Positions 48,417-58,129 of a stretch of DNA of 64,000 nt are shown piece after piece. Location of the stretch: contig NZ_QRBB01000001.1 in NCBI RefSeq assembly GCF_003363135.1, positions 1,524,501 through 1,588,500 of the forward strand, in the 5' to 3' direction. The stretch is from Alteriqipengyuania lutimaris (GTDB taxonomy: Bacteria; Pseudomonadota; Alphaproteobacteria; Sphingomonadales; Sphingomonadaceae). The position numbers and the translations under genes were made by a program. The notes under the pieces were generated by a model. That model had not been told where the DNA came from, made no database searches, and saw nothing but the letters and a program-made list of their open reading frames with translations. Position 1 is the first letter of the stretch; every line of letters starts with the position of its first letter.

Positions 48417-49388
48417 TCACGCCTCTACCCGCACCGGCCGCAAGCAACCCTCAACATTCAGCAGGACATGGCCGCGGATTTTTCCGGCCCGTTCAGCGGC
48501 CGCACCGGTGCTGGCGAACTTCTCCGCCTGTTGAACCAGCCCGATCATCCCTCGCGCAGCCGGATTTTCACCGCGCTCAAATGGTACAACCACGCCAATG
48601 AATCCCAGGCGGGTGCGGATCGCGAGCTGCTCAACCTCGCGGTCGCCTTCGAAGCGCTGTTCAATCTCCCCGCCGGCGCCAAGAGCGACCGGCTCGCCGA
48701 TTCGATCTCACTCATTCTCGGCCGCCCTGAACGCATTCAGGACTGGGCGACGCAATTTTACGCCGCACGGTCGCGCGTCGCGCACGAAGGCGTGGCGCGC
48801 GAGCTCTATTACCGGCCCGCAGCCAAGCAAAAATCCGCCGGCGACGAGCGCTTCGGCTCGCTTATGCTGTCGGGGCGGACGATCTTTCAGCTCTGCATGG
48901 CGACCCTGCTTAGGGGGATGGCACTCTCTGACGAGGCTCATCTGAGCGAGAAGCTGGTAAGCAACACCGATCGCTATAGGCGGATCTGCGCCCGGCTGAG
49001 CGAGAGCGAGGCCGATCCCCCGCAGGGCCTCGCCGCGATCGAACTGATCGTGGAGCAGATCGGGCAACATCGGTACGTGCAAAGCACGCCCATCGATATC
49101 GATCTCATGCTCGGTGCGTTGCGCCGGGCAGCCGCGGCTGCGCTGTCGTGCGAGCCGCCGCCAAGGGCGCCGATCGAGGAAGCGCTGCGGCGTTGTGCCA
49201 CACCAGCGACGGCAACGGACTTGTTCGAACGACTGGATGGCGTGCGGCAATTGGCCGATGCTTTCAAGGCAGCTAATGTGGCGGCGCTATCGGCGCACGA
49301 GCGGGTATTGCAGCTCCTGACCGCCGAGGTGTGGGACCAGACATTCAGGACCTATTTTGCGTTGAAGCGCGACCGCGAACCGCAATAA
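48357..49388 (+). CDS. Apea-like HEPN-domain protein
   Basis: A 343-residue soluble protein with a HEPN-type helical core: LLNLAVAFEALFNLP, the linker AKSDRLADSISLILG, and FYAARSRVAHEG (about residues 133-144), whose R-x4-H is the usual HEPN RNase signature. The layout matches the Apea-like HEPN group. The remainder is helical with no further motif. ATG 48357 is tentative: it has no good ribosome-binding site and overlaps an antisense remnant, so the gene may start later or have lost its 5' part. HEPN proteins often act as toxins or in phage defence, which suits the island. Confidence 0.65.
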   Translation: MVEGYAGLYNFAQPLWVVAGSRLYPHRPQATLNIQQDMAADFSGPFSGRTGAGELLRLLNQPDHPSRSRIFTALKWYNHANESQAGADRELLNLAVAFEALFNLPAGAKSDRLADSISLILGRPERIQDWATQFYAARSRVAHEGVARELYYRPAAKQKSAGDERFGSLMLSGRTIFQLCMATLLRGMALSDEAHLSEKLVSNTDRYRRICARLSESEADPPQGLAAIELIVEQIGQHRYVQSTPIDIDLMLGALRRAAAAALSCEPPPRAPIEEALRRCATPATATDLFERLDGVRQLADAFKAANVAALSAHERVLQLLTAEVWDQTFRTYFALKRDREPQ

Positions 49389-49398
49389 CCTGGTGGGA

Positions 49399-49977
49399 TC
49401 ATTCCTTCGCCGGCGCCGTGCGGTAGAATAGCGCGCGCCCGGTCGGGACGAGCTGCAGCAGGAAATCGAACTCGACGATGTTGCGCGTCAACACTGTGTA
49501 TCCCAGCTTCTGGGCTTGCAGGAACAATGTGCAGTCCTGCAGCGCCTTGAACTTCGCGTCCTGCGCATAGCCTTGGAGCCGGCAGAGCATGCCGGCGAGC
49601 AGCGCAGCCCTTCCGAGCACGTCGGCATCGGGCGTGCACATGCGGTGATCGGGCATGGCCAATATCTGCGCCCGCACCGCGCCGACCACGATGGCCGTCC
49701 GGCTGTCTTCGGGACGCAGCACGCCGAGCGTGTGCATCAGCTCCTGGACCGCGACGGTCGAGTGATTGACGTGCCGCGTATCGACGAGCTGTTCGACAAG
49801 ATCGGGCGCACGCCCCTGCATCTGGTCGATATAGACGCAGGTATCCAAGAGGAGCGCCTGGCCCGCGACTTCTTCCGCGTTGGCGAACGGAAGCTCGGAG
49901 TCCTTGCGGCGCGCGAGCGTGTGGCCTGGGTCGAAGCGCGCCCAGCGGCGTGCGCCGTCGATGTCGAACCCCGACAC
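49399..49977 (-). CDS. PIN-domain toxin (VapC-like ribonuclease)
   Basis: A 192-residue protein with a PIN fold preceded by about 40 extra residues. The acidic metal-binding residues appear in ALLLDTCVYID (Asp about 45), VQELMH (Glu about 79) and LQDCTLF (Asp about 148). TRNIVEFDFLL near the end is the typical PIN strand-loop. VapC-type toxins cleave tRNA or rRNA. It follows the antitoxin gene by one base and converges on the HEPN gene 10 nt away. Confidence 0.82.
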   Translation of the reverse strand: MSGFDIDGARRWARFDPGHTLARRKDSELPFANAEEVAGQALLLDTCVYIDQMQGRAPDLVEQLVDTRHVNHSTVAVQELMHTLGVLRPEDSRTAIVVGAVRAQILAMPDHRMCTPDADVLGRAALLAGMLCRLQGYAQDAKFKALQDCTLFLQAQKLGYTVLTRNIVEFDFLLQLVPTGRALFYRTAPAKE

Positions 49978-49978
49978 G

Positions 49979-50347
49979 TCAGAAGCCGAGCTTCAGGTCC
50001 GGATCGACGGTGCCGCGCACGGCTTTGAAGCTCTCGGCGAACCTGTCCTCGAGCGCGACGCTGGCGAGCGCGAATTCGATGAGGTCGGTATCGGCCTGGA
50101 TGCCGGTTTGCGCCTTCGCCTGACGGACGAGCGCCGGACTGACGCGACCACCGATCCGCCCTCCCTTCTCATCGAGGAGGCCGGAGCGCTCGGCCGCGGC
50201 CATAACCGCCTCAAACCGCCTCTCGCGTCCGCCGAGAAACTGGCCAGTACCCGCATCGCGCAGAACCCGGCTCTTTCGGCTGACGCCGCTTGTCCCCGTG
50301 CCATGGCTCTTCGCCGCGCCTTTGATGCTGCTGCCTTTCTTGGCCAT
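49979..50347 (-). CDS. RHH-like antitoxin for the PIN toxin
   Basis: A 122-residue basic protein. Residues of about 70-110 (RVSPALVRQAKAQTG, DTDLIEFALASVA) resemble a ribbon-helix-helix pattern, although the first strand is not clear. The N-terminal 45 residues are Lys/Gly/Ser-rich and probably disordered. Its position directly upstream of the PIN gene, with a one-base gap, supports the antitoxin assignment. It probably represses its own promoter. Confidence 0.65.
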   Translation of the reverse strand: MAKKGSSIKGAAKSHGTGTSGVSRKSRVLRDAGTGQFLGGRERRFEAVMAAAERSGLLDEKGGRIGGRVSPALVRQAKAQTGIQADTDLIEFALASVALEDRFAESFKAVRGTVDPDLKLGF

Positions 50348-50443
50348 TTCGATTCGTCCAACAAAATTACATTTTGTCTAACGTATGCGCATGCACGACT
50401 TTTCGCAAGGGCCGGACATCCAACAATGACTCGGCGGGGCGCG

Positions 50444-53400
50444 TCAGACATTCCATAGGTCCGGCGGGCCGAGGTAGCTGATGTCGATACGCCCGGGCTC
50501 GGCCGACACGGTCACCCGCAAAAGACCTGCCCGATCAGCATTAAGCGGGGCGAGCATCACGCCGATCTTATCGCCGGTTGCCGACAAAATCGCCGGCTGA
50601 CCGTCAAGATGATGGGCGCGTAAGGGCATGCCGGGTGGCGGAGGTGGTGCGACCGCCCAGCTGACGTTCGCCCAGAATTTCTGCTCCGACCAGGTCCGGC
50701 TATCGATAGGCACGAACCCGTAAAGGAATTCGAGCCAGATCGGCTTGGTCTCAGGCGTGGGCCAGTCGGGCATGGCGCTCCACTGCGCCAGGGCCGGGGT
50801 CTTGAGCCAAGCCCGCAATTCATCGCCGGAGCTGAAAGCCGCGCCCGTGTCCTGGACGACCTTGATTGCCGCCAGCCGCGAGTTGAAGCCCGCCTGGATC
50901 AGCAACGAAGCCGATCGCAGCAGCGTGCCGGTTTCGAGTGCAGGCACGGCCAATCCCAATTCATGATCATCGACCCGAAAGTCGCCGAACAGATCATCGT
51001 TGGCGGTCGCGCGCACGCGGATCGATTCCATTGCCCATGGCAGCCGATACACCAGGCCGCCTTCGATGAACTGCAACACTTCTCCCTGGTGTTCGCCACC
51101 CAGCCCCGCGAGAGGCTGACCGAGCAGCCAGACGCGCAGCACGTCGCGCCAATTGGCCGGCATCGGATCGGGCGTGAACGGCGAGAAGGGGAAAACGAGC
51201 TCGGCGACGCCCGTGATCGCTGCGATCGCCGCTTCGGCGTCGTCGATAAGAAGCGCCGCGTTTGCACTGATCAGCAGCGCGTTCGCCTGCTCCGCAACCG
51301 CGTCCAAGGCATGGCCTGCCTTGAGGCCTAGCCCTGCAAGAAAATAGCCGCGCCGCTGCGCCGCTGTCGATTGGGCCCAGATCAAGCGCGTCCGCGCAGC
51401 CAGGGTGCCGCGCATGATCGCCTGGCTGGGAGCATCCATGCGCAGCAGCCGCCGCTGCCAGAGCGACGAATGGAGAACGGCGTCGAGTGTGTTTTCGACT
51501 TCATCGTAGGGCACGTCGTGCTCGCCGATCAGACTGAGGATTGCGGTGTCGAGCATCGCCAGATGCTGCTCCCACGCGGCGAGGGCGCGTTCGCGCAGCT
51601 TCGGCTTCTCGCCGGCGATCTCGGGAAACTCCCAAGCGACCGCGTTGTTCGCGACATATTCGACGAGCTGCGCGATATCGCCGCCATGCTTGTGGTGCAG
51701 TCGGCCGAGCAGCTCGATGACGAGCCGCACCAAGCCGCTCTCCATTTCGCGCGCGCCGAGGTCTGCAAGCAGTTCCTCCCACTTTGCGCGCTTCTTCGCG
51801 ACCTTGTCGAACATGGGATAGAGCACCAGACCCTCCACATCGACATAGGCGCGGCTCGCGCGGCCGATTACGTTCTTGAATTCGGATGCATCGATCCGCT
51901 CGCCGGATCGGTGCAACGAATGCATGATCAGCGCCGTGGCGGAGAGATTAAGCCCCTGCGCAAGCGTCGCCGATGAAGTCGTCACCTTGAGAATGCCCTC
52001 GCGCAGCAGGCGTTCGATCTCCTTGCGATAGGCCGTCGGCAGCGCGCCATGGTGCAGCGCGACACCCAGTTTCAGGCTTTTGAGGATCGCATGATCCGCG
52101 CCGAGCCATTCGGCGCCGAGCGCGAGCGCCGTGTTTAGGTGATTGGGATGGTCGGTGAGCAGCGACGACAGTGCGCCGCGCTCGTGCAGATCCACGACGA
52201 CGTCGGCAAAGGGTTCGACGCTCCGGCGCTCGGGACAATAGATGAGAACCGTTTGACCATCATCGACGAGTCGCCACGCGGTGGCGAGACAGAGTTCGCG
52301 CTGATCGCAAGGATAGAGCTTGGTCCGCTTGCGCTTGGGCTTGACCCAGTCGGGCGGGACCGATCCGGTCAGATAGGTCTGCACCCACGGCTTTTCCTCA
52401 CCAACCGTGAGGTTCAGACGCGCGTTGAACCCGTTCCAGACCACTTCGCCAAAGCGTAGCCGGGTCGGCCGCCAGGCATTCTTGATCAGTGTTCCTTCGG
52501 CATCGCGGCGCAGCCAGTTGGCGAAATCTTCGAGCTGCTCGCCGTCGGGCAGGATCGCCGACAGGCAGACGATGCGGCGCTCGGCGGCATCGTCGCGCCG
52601 CAACAGGCGTTGGACCTGGACTTCATAGCGAACTTCGCGCTCGTTCAGACCGATCATATGGCCCTCGTCGAAGATCAGCAGGCCGACATCGTCGAGTAGG
52701 CTCGGATCGTTGCGCAGCGCGAAATCGAGCTTTTCGGGCGTAACGACCACGATGTTGCGTTCGCGGATTGCGTCCTCGTCGAGGCCGCTGTCGCCAATGC
52801 TTCCATACAGTGCCGAGATGGTTTTCCCCAGGGGGCCGAAGCTGCGCTGGAGGATCGCCTCGGTCTGCGCGGACAACGCGCGCAGCGGCGTGACGAAACC
52901 GACACGCCGCCCGCCGGCAAGGCAGCGCAGGATGCAAAGCTCTGCGATGCGGGTCTTGCCTGCTGCGCTGGTCGGCAGCGAGACGACCAGATCATCGAGC
53001 TGGTTTGCGGCCCGCTGGGCGGCTTCAAGTTGGGAGGGCCACAAATCGACTTCCGCGCGCGCGCGCCGTAGCATCGACGCCAAATATAGCGCGCGCAGTG
53101 AAGACCAATCGGCGGCAACTCCGCCAGCCGGCTCGAGCGGGATGACTTGGTGGAAGGTGCAGCCCCAATGATCCCGGAGCAGGTGGATCGCGATCCTGTG
53201 TGCCCACCATTGCGGAACGAGATTGAGCGCGGCCGCGGCGTCCAGCCCGATGCGAAGCTGCGCGATCGCCCGCTCGACCAGGCCGCCATCGCCGCGCTCA
53301 AGCGCAAGCAGATAACAGGACATGGCGCCGAAAAACTGATCGGTAAGCGCCAAGTCGACACTGTCGAACAAGATGGAGTTGTCGTCTGCACCGCCCGGCT

Positions 53401-53955
53401 CGGCGGGCGCCTCGATCGCCGCTTCGATATTGGCGGCGATCTGGGCATCGGTGGCGATACCGGACGCCTTGAATGCGATGATCGTTTCTTTGAGCCGGGA
53501 GAAGTCCCGCCGTATCAAATCGCCCAGCGCCCGTTCGATCGGCGAGAAATTTTCATCGGCACCGACGATGGCGAGAAGCGAATAGGCACGCGCGGCCAGA
53601 TGCGCGAGATGATAGGCCGATGCGGCCATGACGAAATGAAAGTCGCGCTCGACTTCGGCTCGATCGCCCTTGGCGATCACCGACTCCAGCGCGGACGCGG
53701 CCTGTTCGAATGCCAACCGCGCCACCACCGGATCGCCATTGAGGTCGCGCATGCGAAGCCCCTGCTCGAATAGCGCATAGGCATAGGCTTTGAGATCGTA
53801 GCTAAGTTGGGGGGAAAGGCTGGTGCATCGGCGGGAAGCGCTCCGTCCTGCCAAATCATCGCACGCGATTGCCCGCGGGCGATCAGCCGCCCGCGAAATC
53901 CGGGTGTCGCGGCCTGTTCGATCGCGGCCTGGATCGCCTCAGGGTTGTTGGGCAT
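50444..53955 (-). CDS. hamB: Hachiman HamB-like DExH helicase, frameshifted near codon 49
   Basis: A superfamily 2 helicase of about 1170 residues when read through a frameshift. The first 49 codons start at ATG 53955, overlap hamA by 17 nt, and run to a six-C tract (coding strand) at 53814-53809. The rest continues in another frame to 50444. One extra C would join the two pieces smoothly (PAFPP then QLSYDLKAYAY). As the sequence stands, only a downstream start could make the 1100-residue body. Motifs are Walker A SLPTSAAGKTRIAE (about 330), DExH LLIFDEGHM (about 432) and motif VI VIGRASRAYVD (about 696). It partners with a HamA-like nuclease and is predicted to sense or unwind phage nucleic acid. 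Confidence 0.8.
53809..53814 (-). other. homopolymer tract at the hamB frameshift
   Basis: A run of six G on the plus strand (six C in the coding strand) marks the exact point where the hamB reading frame changes. The intact frame would need seven. Such tracts slip readily, so this is a mutation, a phase-variable switch, or a sequencing error. Confidence 0.7.
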
Positions 53956-54715
53956 TGGCGATCACGCGATCATAAACGGCGCCGACGAAAGCGGCATGTC
54001 CCTCGACCCGCAGGCCAACGCTCCATTGCGGAAAGGCGCCGGGATAGGCCTGAAGCGACGCCGTCAGCATCGCATCGGGCGCATTGCCGGAGAAAGTGAA
54101 CAGGAGGTGCCGAACCATGTTCGGCTGAATGCCGAGGTTGAGCGTCGCATTGTCGATAGCGTCGGCCAGCGGTTCGTTGCCGAGATCGACCAGCCGGGCG
54201 GAGATGAACGTCAGCGCATGGCCCGACGGAAGGCCGGATTCCTTGTCGAGTCCAGCCCGGGCTTCTGTAACGACCTGTCCGGTCAGCGCGACGCGGCTCT
54301 TGGCCTCGGTCTTCAGGAAGGTCAACTGATGCGAATTTGGGTCCTGAGCGATGCCGATCACGTCCTCGCCGCGCATCGCCATGTTACGGTGGTCTTTCCA
54401 TCGCAGCCGCTTGATCGGCACCTGATATCCGGTGTGCGCGGCGATCCACTCGGTCGCCATGATCTCGCCTAGGTCACCGGAGCGGATCGCCTTGGTCGTT
54501 GGCAGCTTCCCCTCGACCAGCGCCGCGGCTGCCGGCTTGCCGAGTTTCCGCAGTACGCGCACGACATGCTCCTCGGAAGCATAGTGACCCGGCACAATTG
54601 CCGCAGTGGCATCGATACCGTCTTGAAGCTGCGTGGCGGTGCCGGTCAGGACCCGCAGATCATGCGGTCCCACTTTGCTATCGGCTGCACCGCACCAAGT
54701 ATCGAAGTGAACCAT
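53939..54715 (-). CDS. hamA: Hachiman HamA-like (DUF1837) nuclease
   Basis: A 258-residue protein resembling HamA/AbpA, the DUF1837 effector nuclease of Hachiman phage defence. The core has GDLGE (Glu about 84), RLRWKDHRNMAMRGEDVIGI (Asp about 118) and LKTEAKSR (Glu about 137, Lys about 139). This is the layout of a PD-(D/E)xK-type active site. In Hachiman, HamA is restrained by the HamB helicase and degrades DNA when released. The gene overlaps hamB by 17 nt. ATG 54715 is used; no strong ribosome-binding site is apparent. The family match is by motif reading only. Confidence 0.72.
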   Translation of the reverse strand: MVHFDTWCGAADSKVGPHDLRVLTGTATQLQDGIDATAAIVPGHYASEEHVVRVLRKLGKPAAAALVEGKLPTTKAIRSGDLGEIMATEWIAAHTGYQVPIKRLRWKDHRNMAMRGEDVIGIAQDPNSHQLTFLKTEAKSRVALTGQVVTEARAGLDKESGLPSGHALTFISARLVDLGNEPLADAIDNATLNLGIQPNMVRHLLFTFSGNAPDAMLTASLQAYPGAFPQWSVGLRVEGHAAFVGAVYDRVIANAQQP

Positions 54716-55127
54716 TCGAACTGCATGGCATCAACCAACGTCTTTACGCAATAATTTAGACTAACCGAGCGAGTTGCTGTCGAACCCGATCGGCGCGTTG
54801 ACGTAGGCTGCTTGCGCCGGAGCTGCCCAGCGGCCTGTCTCCCGTATCCACAACTGTAGGCATCGCCGAAGCCGGACGACGGTTGCCCAGAGCGATTCCC
54901 GACCTCTGCTCGGGTCAGGCATGAAAGCATCCGTCAAGCGTGGAAATACTCGACGATAAGACGACCTCGCGGGGGCATTTCTCATCCCTTGAACGAAGGG
55001 CAGCTTTTAGAAATTGCGACCTCGGTCAGGAATGGTCGACTTGAAGCCGCAAAGGTGCCCTTGCGCCGGCTCAAAATCACGGCACCCCGGCCTTGCCCAA
55101 GCGAGATAAGCTAGCGCTTATAGGTTG
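54716..55127. other. intergenic stretch upstream of hamA
   Basis: About 410 bases with no convincing gene on either strand. It should carry the promoter for the hamA-hamB transcript and the 3' end of the HTH gene's transcript. I see no clear hairpin terminator or repeat. Confidence 0.5.
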
Positions 55128-55775
55128 CTATCTCACCGTCGTGCCCAAGTATCTTTCTATACTGTCGACCGTGATCAATGTGCGCCTACCGACCTTAATT
55201 CTGTGAAGGGTGCCATTTCGCATGAGTTTGTCGATTGTTGTTCGACCCAATCCTGTAGCTTTTTGGACTTTCGCGATGGATGCAGTTAGGTCCCCTGGCT
55301 CGATCGCCGACACCACCTTGATCGCCGGCTCACATTTGGGAGGACCTGACGGTGATCCGCTAAGCGTTGCCTTCGGACTACGAGATAAGGACTGATTCGC
55401 AACATTCGCAGGGGAATTCGCACAATAGCGATCAAGCACCTTGACCAGCGAGGTTTCAGAAAAGCTGATACCAGTGATCTGAACCGAAGGGATGCCACCT
55501 TGGACAGGAACTTCTTCAAGTCGAACAGTTCCCCCATTCAAGGCTGCGCTGACGTTATCCGATGCGATAATCCTCACCCATTCCGCAGTCGGGATCTGAG
55601 AATCCCGTATCGTCTCGATCAGACCTCCGTGCGGTCTGATTTCCCGTATCAGTGCATAGGTTTTGATTAATCCAGCAGCGGCAAAGTCAGCTAGCAGAGT
55701 TTCCGCAGCATCCAAATCTCGAGCCGCGACGAGCTTAATGGCTGCGGGTGGATGGATTGGTCGATGGGCTGACAT
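55128..55775 (-). CDS. excisionase-like HTH DNA-binding protein
   Basis: A 215-residue protein whose last 55 residues (SIAKVQKATGLGRTTIDKLM, then GTLHRIKVGRRTLIT and a final helix) form a MerR/excisionase-type winged helix-turn-helix. The N-terminal 160 residues are unassigned, with a helical part (DAAETLLADFAAAGLIKTYAL) and a Ser/Pro-rich linker. ATG 55775 is chosen because AGAAAGAGAG precedes it; the frame extends to 55880. Such proteins occur as recombination directionality factors or regulators of mobile elements, which fits its place between tRNA-Val and the defence genes. Confidence 0.65.
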   Translation of the reverse strand: MSAHRPIHPPAAIKLVAARDLDAAETLLADFAAAGLIKTYALIREIRPHGGLIETIRDSQIPTAEWVRIIASDNVSAALNGGTVRLEEVPVQGGIPSVQITGISFSETSLVKVLDRYCANSPANVANQSLSRSPKATLSGSPSGPPKCEPAIKVVSAIEPGDLTASIAKVQKATGLGRTTIDKLMRNGTLHRIKVGRRTLITVDSIERYLGTTVR

Positions 55776-55990
55776 GCTCTCTTTCTCATCTTTCGGATGG
55801 CAGGGTGTGCCAACCAATCGTGAAAAAGCGGTAACCCTCTGGTTGGATGCGGAAATCGGGACAATCTGCGCTGACGGCAAACCAAAAACCTATCGCGCCA
55901 ACATCCCCGCCGACGTTCGCCGGTGTCCATCCAGGTTTTTCATGTTTTTTTCATGGACCGACTCTCCGATCCGCGTAAGTCATGGAAAAA

Positions 55991-56065
55991 TGGTGGGCGC
56001 GGCAAGGATTGAACTTGCGACCCCACCCGTGTGAAGGGTGTGCTCTACCACTGAGCTACGCGCCC
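55991..56065 (-). tRNA. tRNA-Val (anticodon CAC)
   Basis: On the minus strand a full cloverleaf starts GGGCGCG at 56065 and ends CGCGCCC plus discriminator A, with CCA encoded at 55993-55991. The anticodon stem CACCC/GGGTG encloses TTCACAC, giving CAC, which reads GUG valine codons. The T-loop GTTCAATC and the D-loop AGTGGTAGA are normal. It marks the right edge of the defence-gene region and is a plausible integration site, although I find no repeated copy of its 3' end. Confidence 0.95.
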
Positions 56066-56129
56066 GACAGCCGCACCTTGGCGGGTCGAGCGGCGCATTT
56101 GCCAATCCTGCGCGCTCAGCGCAAGCCGT

Positions 56130-58016
56130 TTAATCGCCAAAAACGCGTGCAACCATCGACAGCCAGTGTGCGTCCGCTCCGGGCGCCGCACCGCGGATTG
56201 CGCCCGCCTGCTCGGGGCAGCCGAGGCAATAGGCGCGCATTCCCGGGGTTTCGAGCAGGCGCTGCATGTCCCGCGCCACGCGGGCGGGGGTCTGCGCCTC
56301 GCGCCGCGCGGTGACGGCGAACAGGTCGCCCCCGCCGGTTTGCGCGTCGTCGCCGGTCAGCAGCTGGCGCAGCAGTGTCTGGTACTCGTCCTCGCCGCTG
56401 CCGAGGTAGCGGGCATGCCAGTCGCCGTCTTCGAGCCCGGCCTGCTCGGCCACCCAGGCAAGGGCGGTGTCGAGATCGCCGAACTGATCGACGAGGCCGT
56501 TCTGGCGCGCGGTGCCGCCATCCCACACGCGGCCCTGGCCGATCGCATCGATCTGCGCCGGGGTACGGCCGCGCGATTCGGCGACGAGGCGCACGAAACG
56601 GTCGTAGCCGTTCTCGATACTCGCCTGCAGGATCTGCTCGGTCTCCGAATTGAAGCCGCCGATGAAGTCGGGCTGGCCCGAGAGCGGGGTCGTGGTCACG
56701 CCGTCGGCGCTGACGCCGATATTGTCGGCCAGCCGCTCGAAGGTGGGAAGCACCGCGAAAATGCCGATCGAGCCGGTGATCGTCTCGGGCTCGGCAAAGA
56801 TGCGGTCGGCAGGCGTGCTGACCCAGTAGCCGCCGCTCGCCGCGACATTGGCCATGCTGACCGCGACTGGAATATCCTTCGCCTTGTGGCGCAGGATCGC
56901 TTCGCGGATCATCTCCGAGGCGAGGACCGATCCGCCGGGCGAATCCACCCGCACCACCAGGCCCTTCAGGTCGTCGTCCAGCGCATCGTCGAGCAGCTTG
57001 GCGATCCGGTCGCCGCCGGCGGTGCCGGGGCCCGCATCGCCATCGACGATTTCGCCCGCGATGGTGACCACGCCGATCACGTCGCCGACCTCGTCGAAGG
57101 GATTGTCCGCCAGCCAGTTCTTCAATTCGGTATGCGCGAAGGCGCCCGGCGAAGTGTCGCCGGTATCCTCGCCCGCGATTTCCGCGACACGGGTGCCGAA
57201 GTCGGTCCAGCTGCCGAGTTCGTCGACCAGACCCGCGTCCTTCGCCGCCTCGGCGAGGTCGCCATTGGTCGAGGCGACCCACGCGGCGGGAGTCTGCGCC
57301 ACACGCTCAATCTCGATCTGCGGGCGCGCCTTCTTCACGCGCGCCTGCCACTCGTCCCACAGCTCGCCATAGAGCGCCTGCGCATTCTCGCGCGCGGGTT
57401 CGGACATGGAATTGCCGAGGAAGGGTTCCACTGCGGACTTGTAGGTGCCGACCTTGAACACCCGGGCATTGACGCCGAGCTTGTCGAGCAGCTCGCCGTA
57501 GTAGAGGCGGTTGCCGCCGGTACCTGCGATGACTGCGCCACCCAGCGGGTCGAGCCAGACCTCGCTGGCGTGCGCCGCCAGACGAATGCCGTCGTCGGTA
57601 TAGGCCGTGCCATAGGCGAGCACCGGCTTGTCCGCCGCGCGCACCTTGTCCAGCGCTTCGCCAACCTCGCGCAGGTGGACCGCGCCTGCGCCGAGGAAGC
57701 CGCGCAGGTCGAGCACGACCGAATTGATCCGGTCGTCCTCCGCCGCGGTTTCGAGCGCGTGGATCACCTCCTGCACGTCGTGCTCACCCGTAGGTGCCTG
57801 GGCGGAGAACAGCGCGGCGAAGGGATCGATCGGCGCGCGTTCTTCCACGATGAAGCCGTCGAGGTTCATCATCAGTGCGCCGTCCTTGATCCCCGCAGGG
57901 CCGGGCCGAGCGGTCAGGATGGCGAACAGCAACGCGAAAAACAGCAGCAGGAATAGCAGCGCCAGGCCATCCTTGATGGCGACAAGCAGCTTCCATACGT
58001 TTTTCGCGAATTCCAT
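56130..58016 (-). CDS. sppA: signal peptide peptidase SppA (67-kDa type)
   Basis: A membrane-anchored Ser/Lys protease degrading cleaved signal peptides in the inner membrane. The 628-residue protein has one N-terminal transmembrane segment (about residues 18-36) and two tandem S49 domains, as in E. coli SppA. The general-base Lys is in KVGTYKSAVEPF (about 194). The nucleophile Ser is in NVAASGGYWVS (about 393), followed by TITGSIGIFA. The length and the two-domain form separate it from the short SohB/SppA36 types. Confidence 0.95.
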   Translation of the reverse strand: MEFAKNVWKLLVAIKDGLALLFLLLFFALLFAILTARPGPAGIKDGALMMNLDGFIVEERAPIDPFAALFSAQAPTGEHDVQEVIHALETAAEDDRINSVVLDLRGFLGAGAVHLREVGEALDKVRAADKPVLAYGTAYTDDGIRLAAHASEVWLDPLGGAVIAGTGGNRLYYGELLDKLGVNARVFKVGTYKSAVEPFLGNSMSEPARENAQALYGELWDEWQARVKKARPQIEIERVAQTPAAWVASTNGDLAEAAKDAGLVDELGSWTDFGTRVAEIAGEDTGDTSPGAFAHTELKNWLADNPFDEVGDVIGVVTIAGEIVDGDAGPGTAGGDRIAKLLDDALDDDLKGLVVRVDSPGGSVLASEMIREAILRHKAKDIPVAVSMANVAASGGYWVSTPADRIFAEPETITGSIGIFAVLPTFERLADNIGVSADGVTTTPLSGQPDFIGGFNSETEQILQASIENGYDRFVRLVAESRGRTPAQIDAIGQGRVWDGGTARQNGLVDQFGDLDTALAWVAEQAGLEDGDWHARYLGSGEDEYQTLLRQLLTGDDAQTGGGDLFAVTARREAQTPARVARDMQRLLETPGMRAYCLGCPEQAGAIRGAAPGADAHWLSMVARVFGD

Positions 58017-58129
58017 CTGGCCAGATCCCCGTTGGTTTTAGCTTTCCACACCTAATGGCGCGCTGGCGAAGGTGCCAGCCGAATGTACTTGAGCGGCCCA
58101 TATCGCTCGACTAGTGACTTCGCCCGACC

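Noticed and set aside
48357..49977. HEPN and PIN genes as one toxin-antitoxin unit
   Set aside because: They are convergent, and the PIN gene already has an adjacent upstream antitoxin candidate.
55991..56065. Attachment-site duplication of the tRNA-Val 3' end bounding an island
   Set aside because: I looked for a second copy of the tRNA 3' segment in 47.6-55.9 kb by eye and did not find one.
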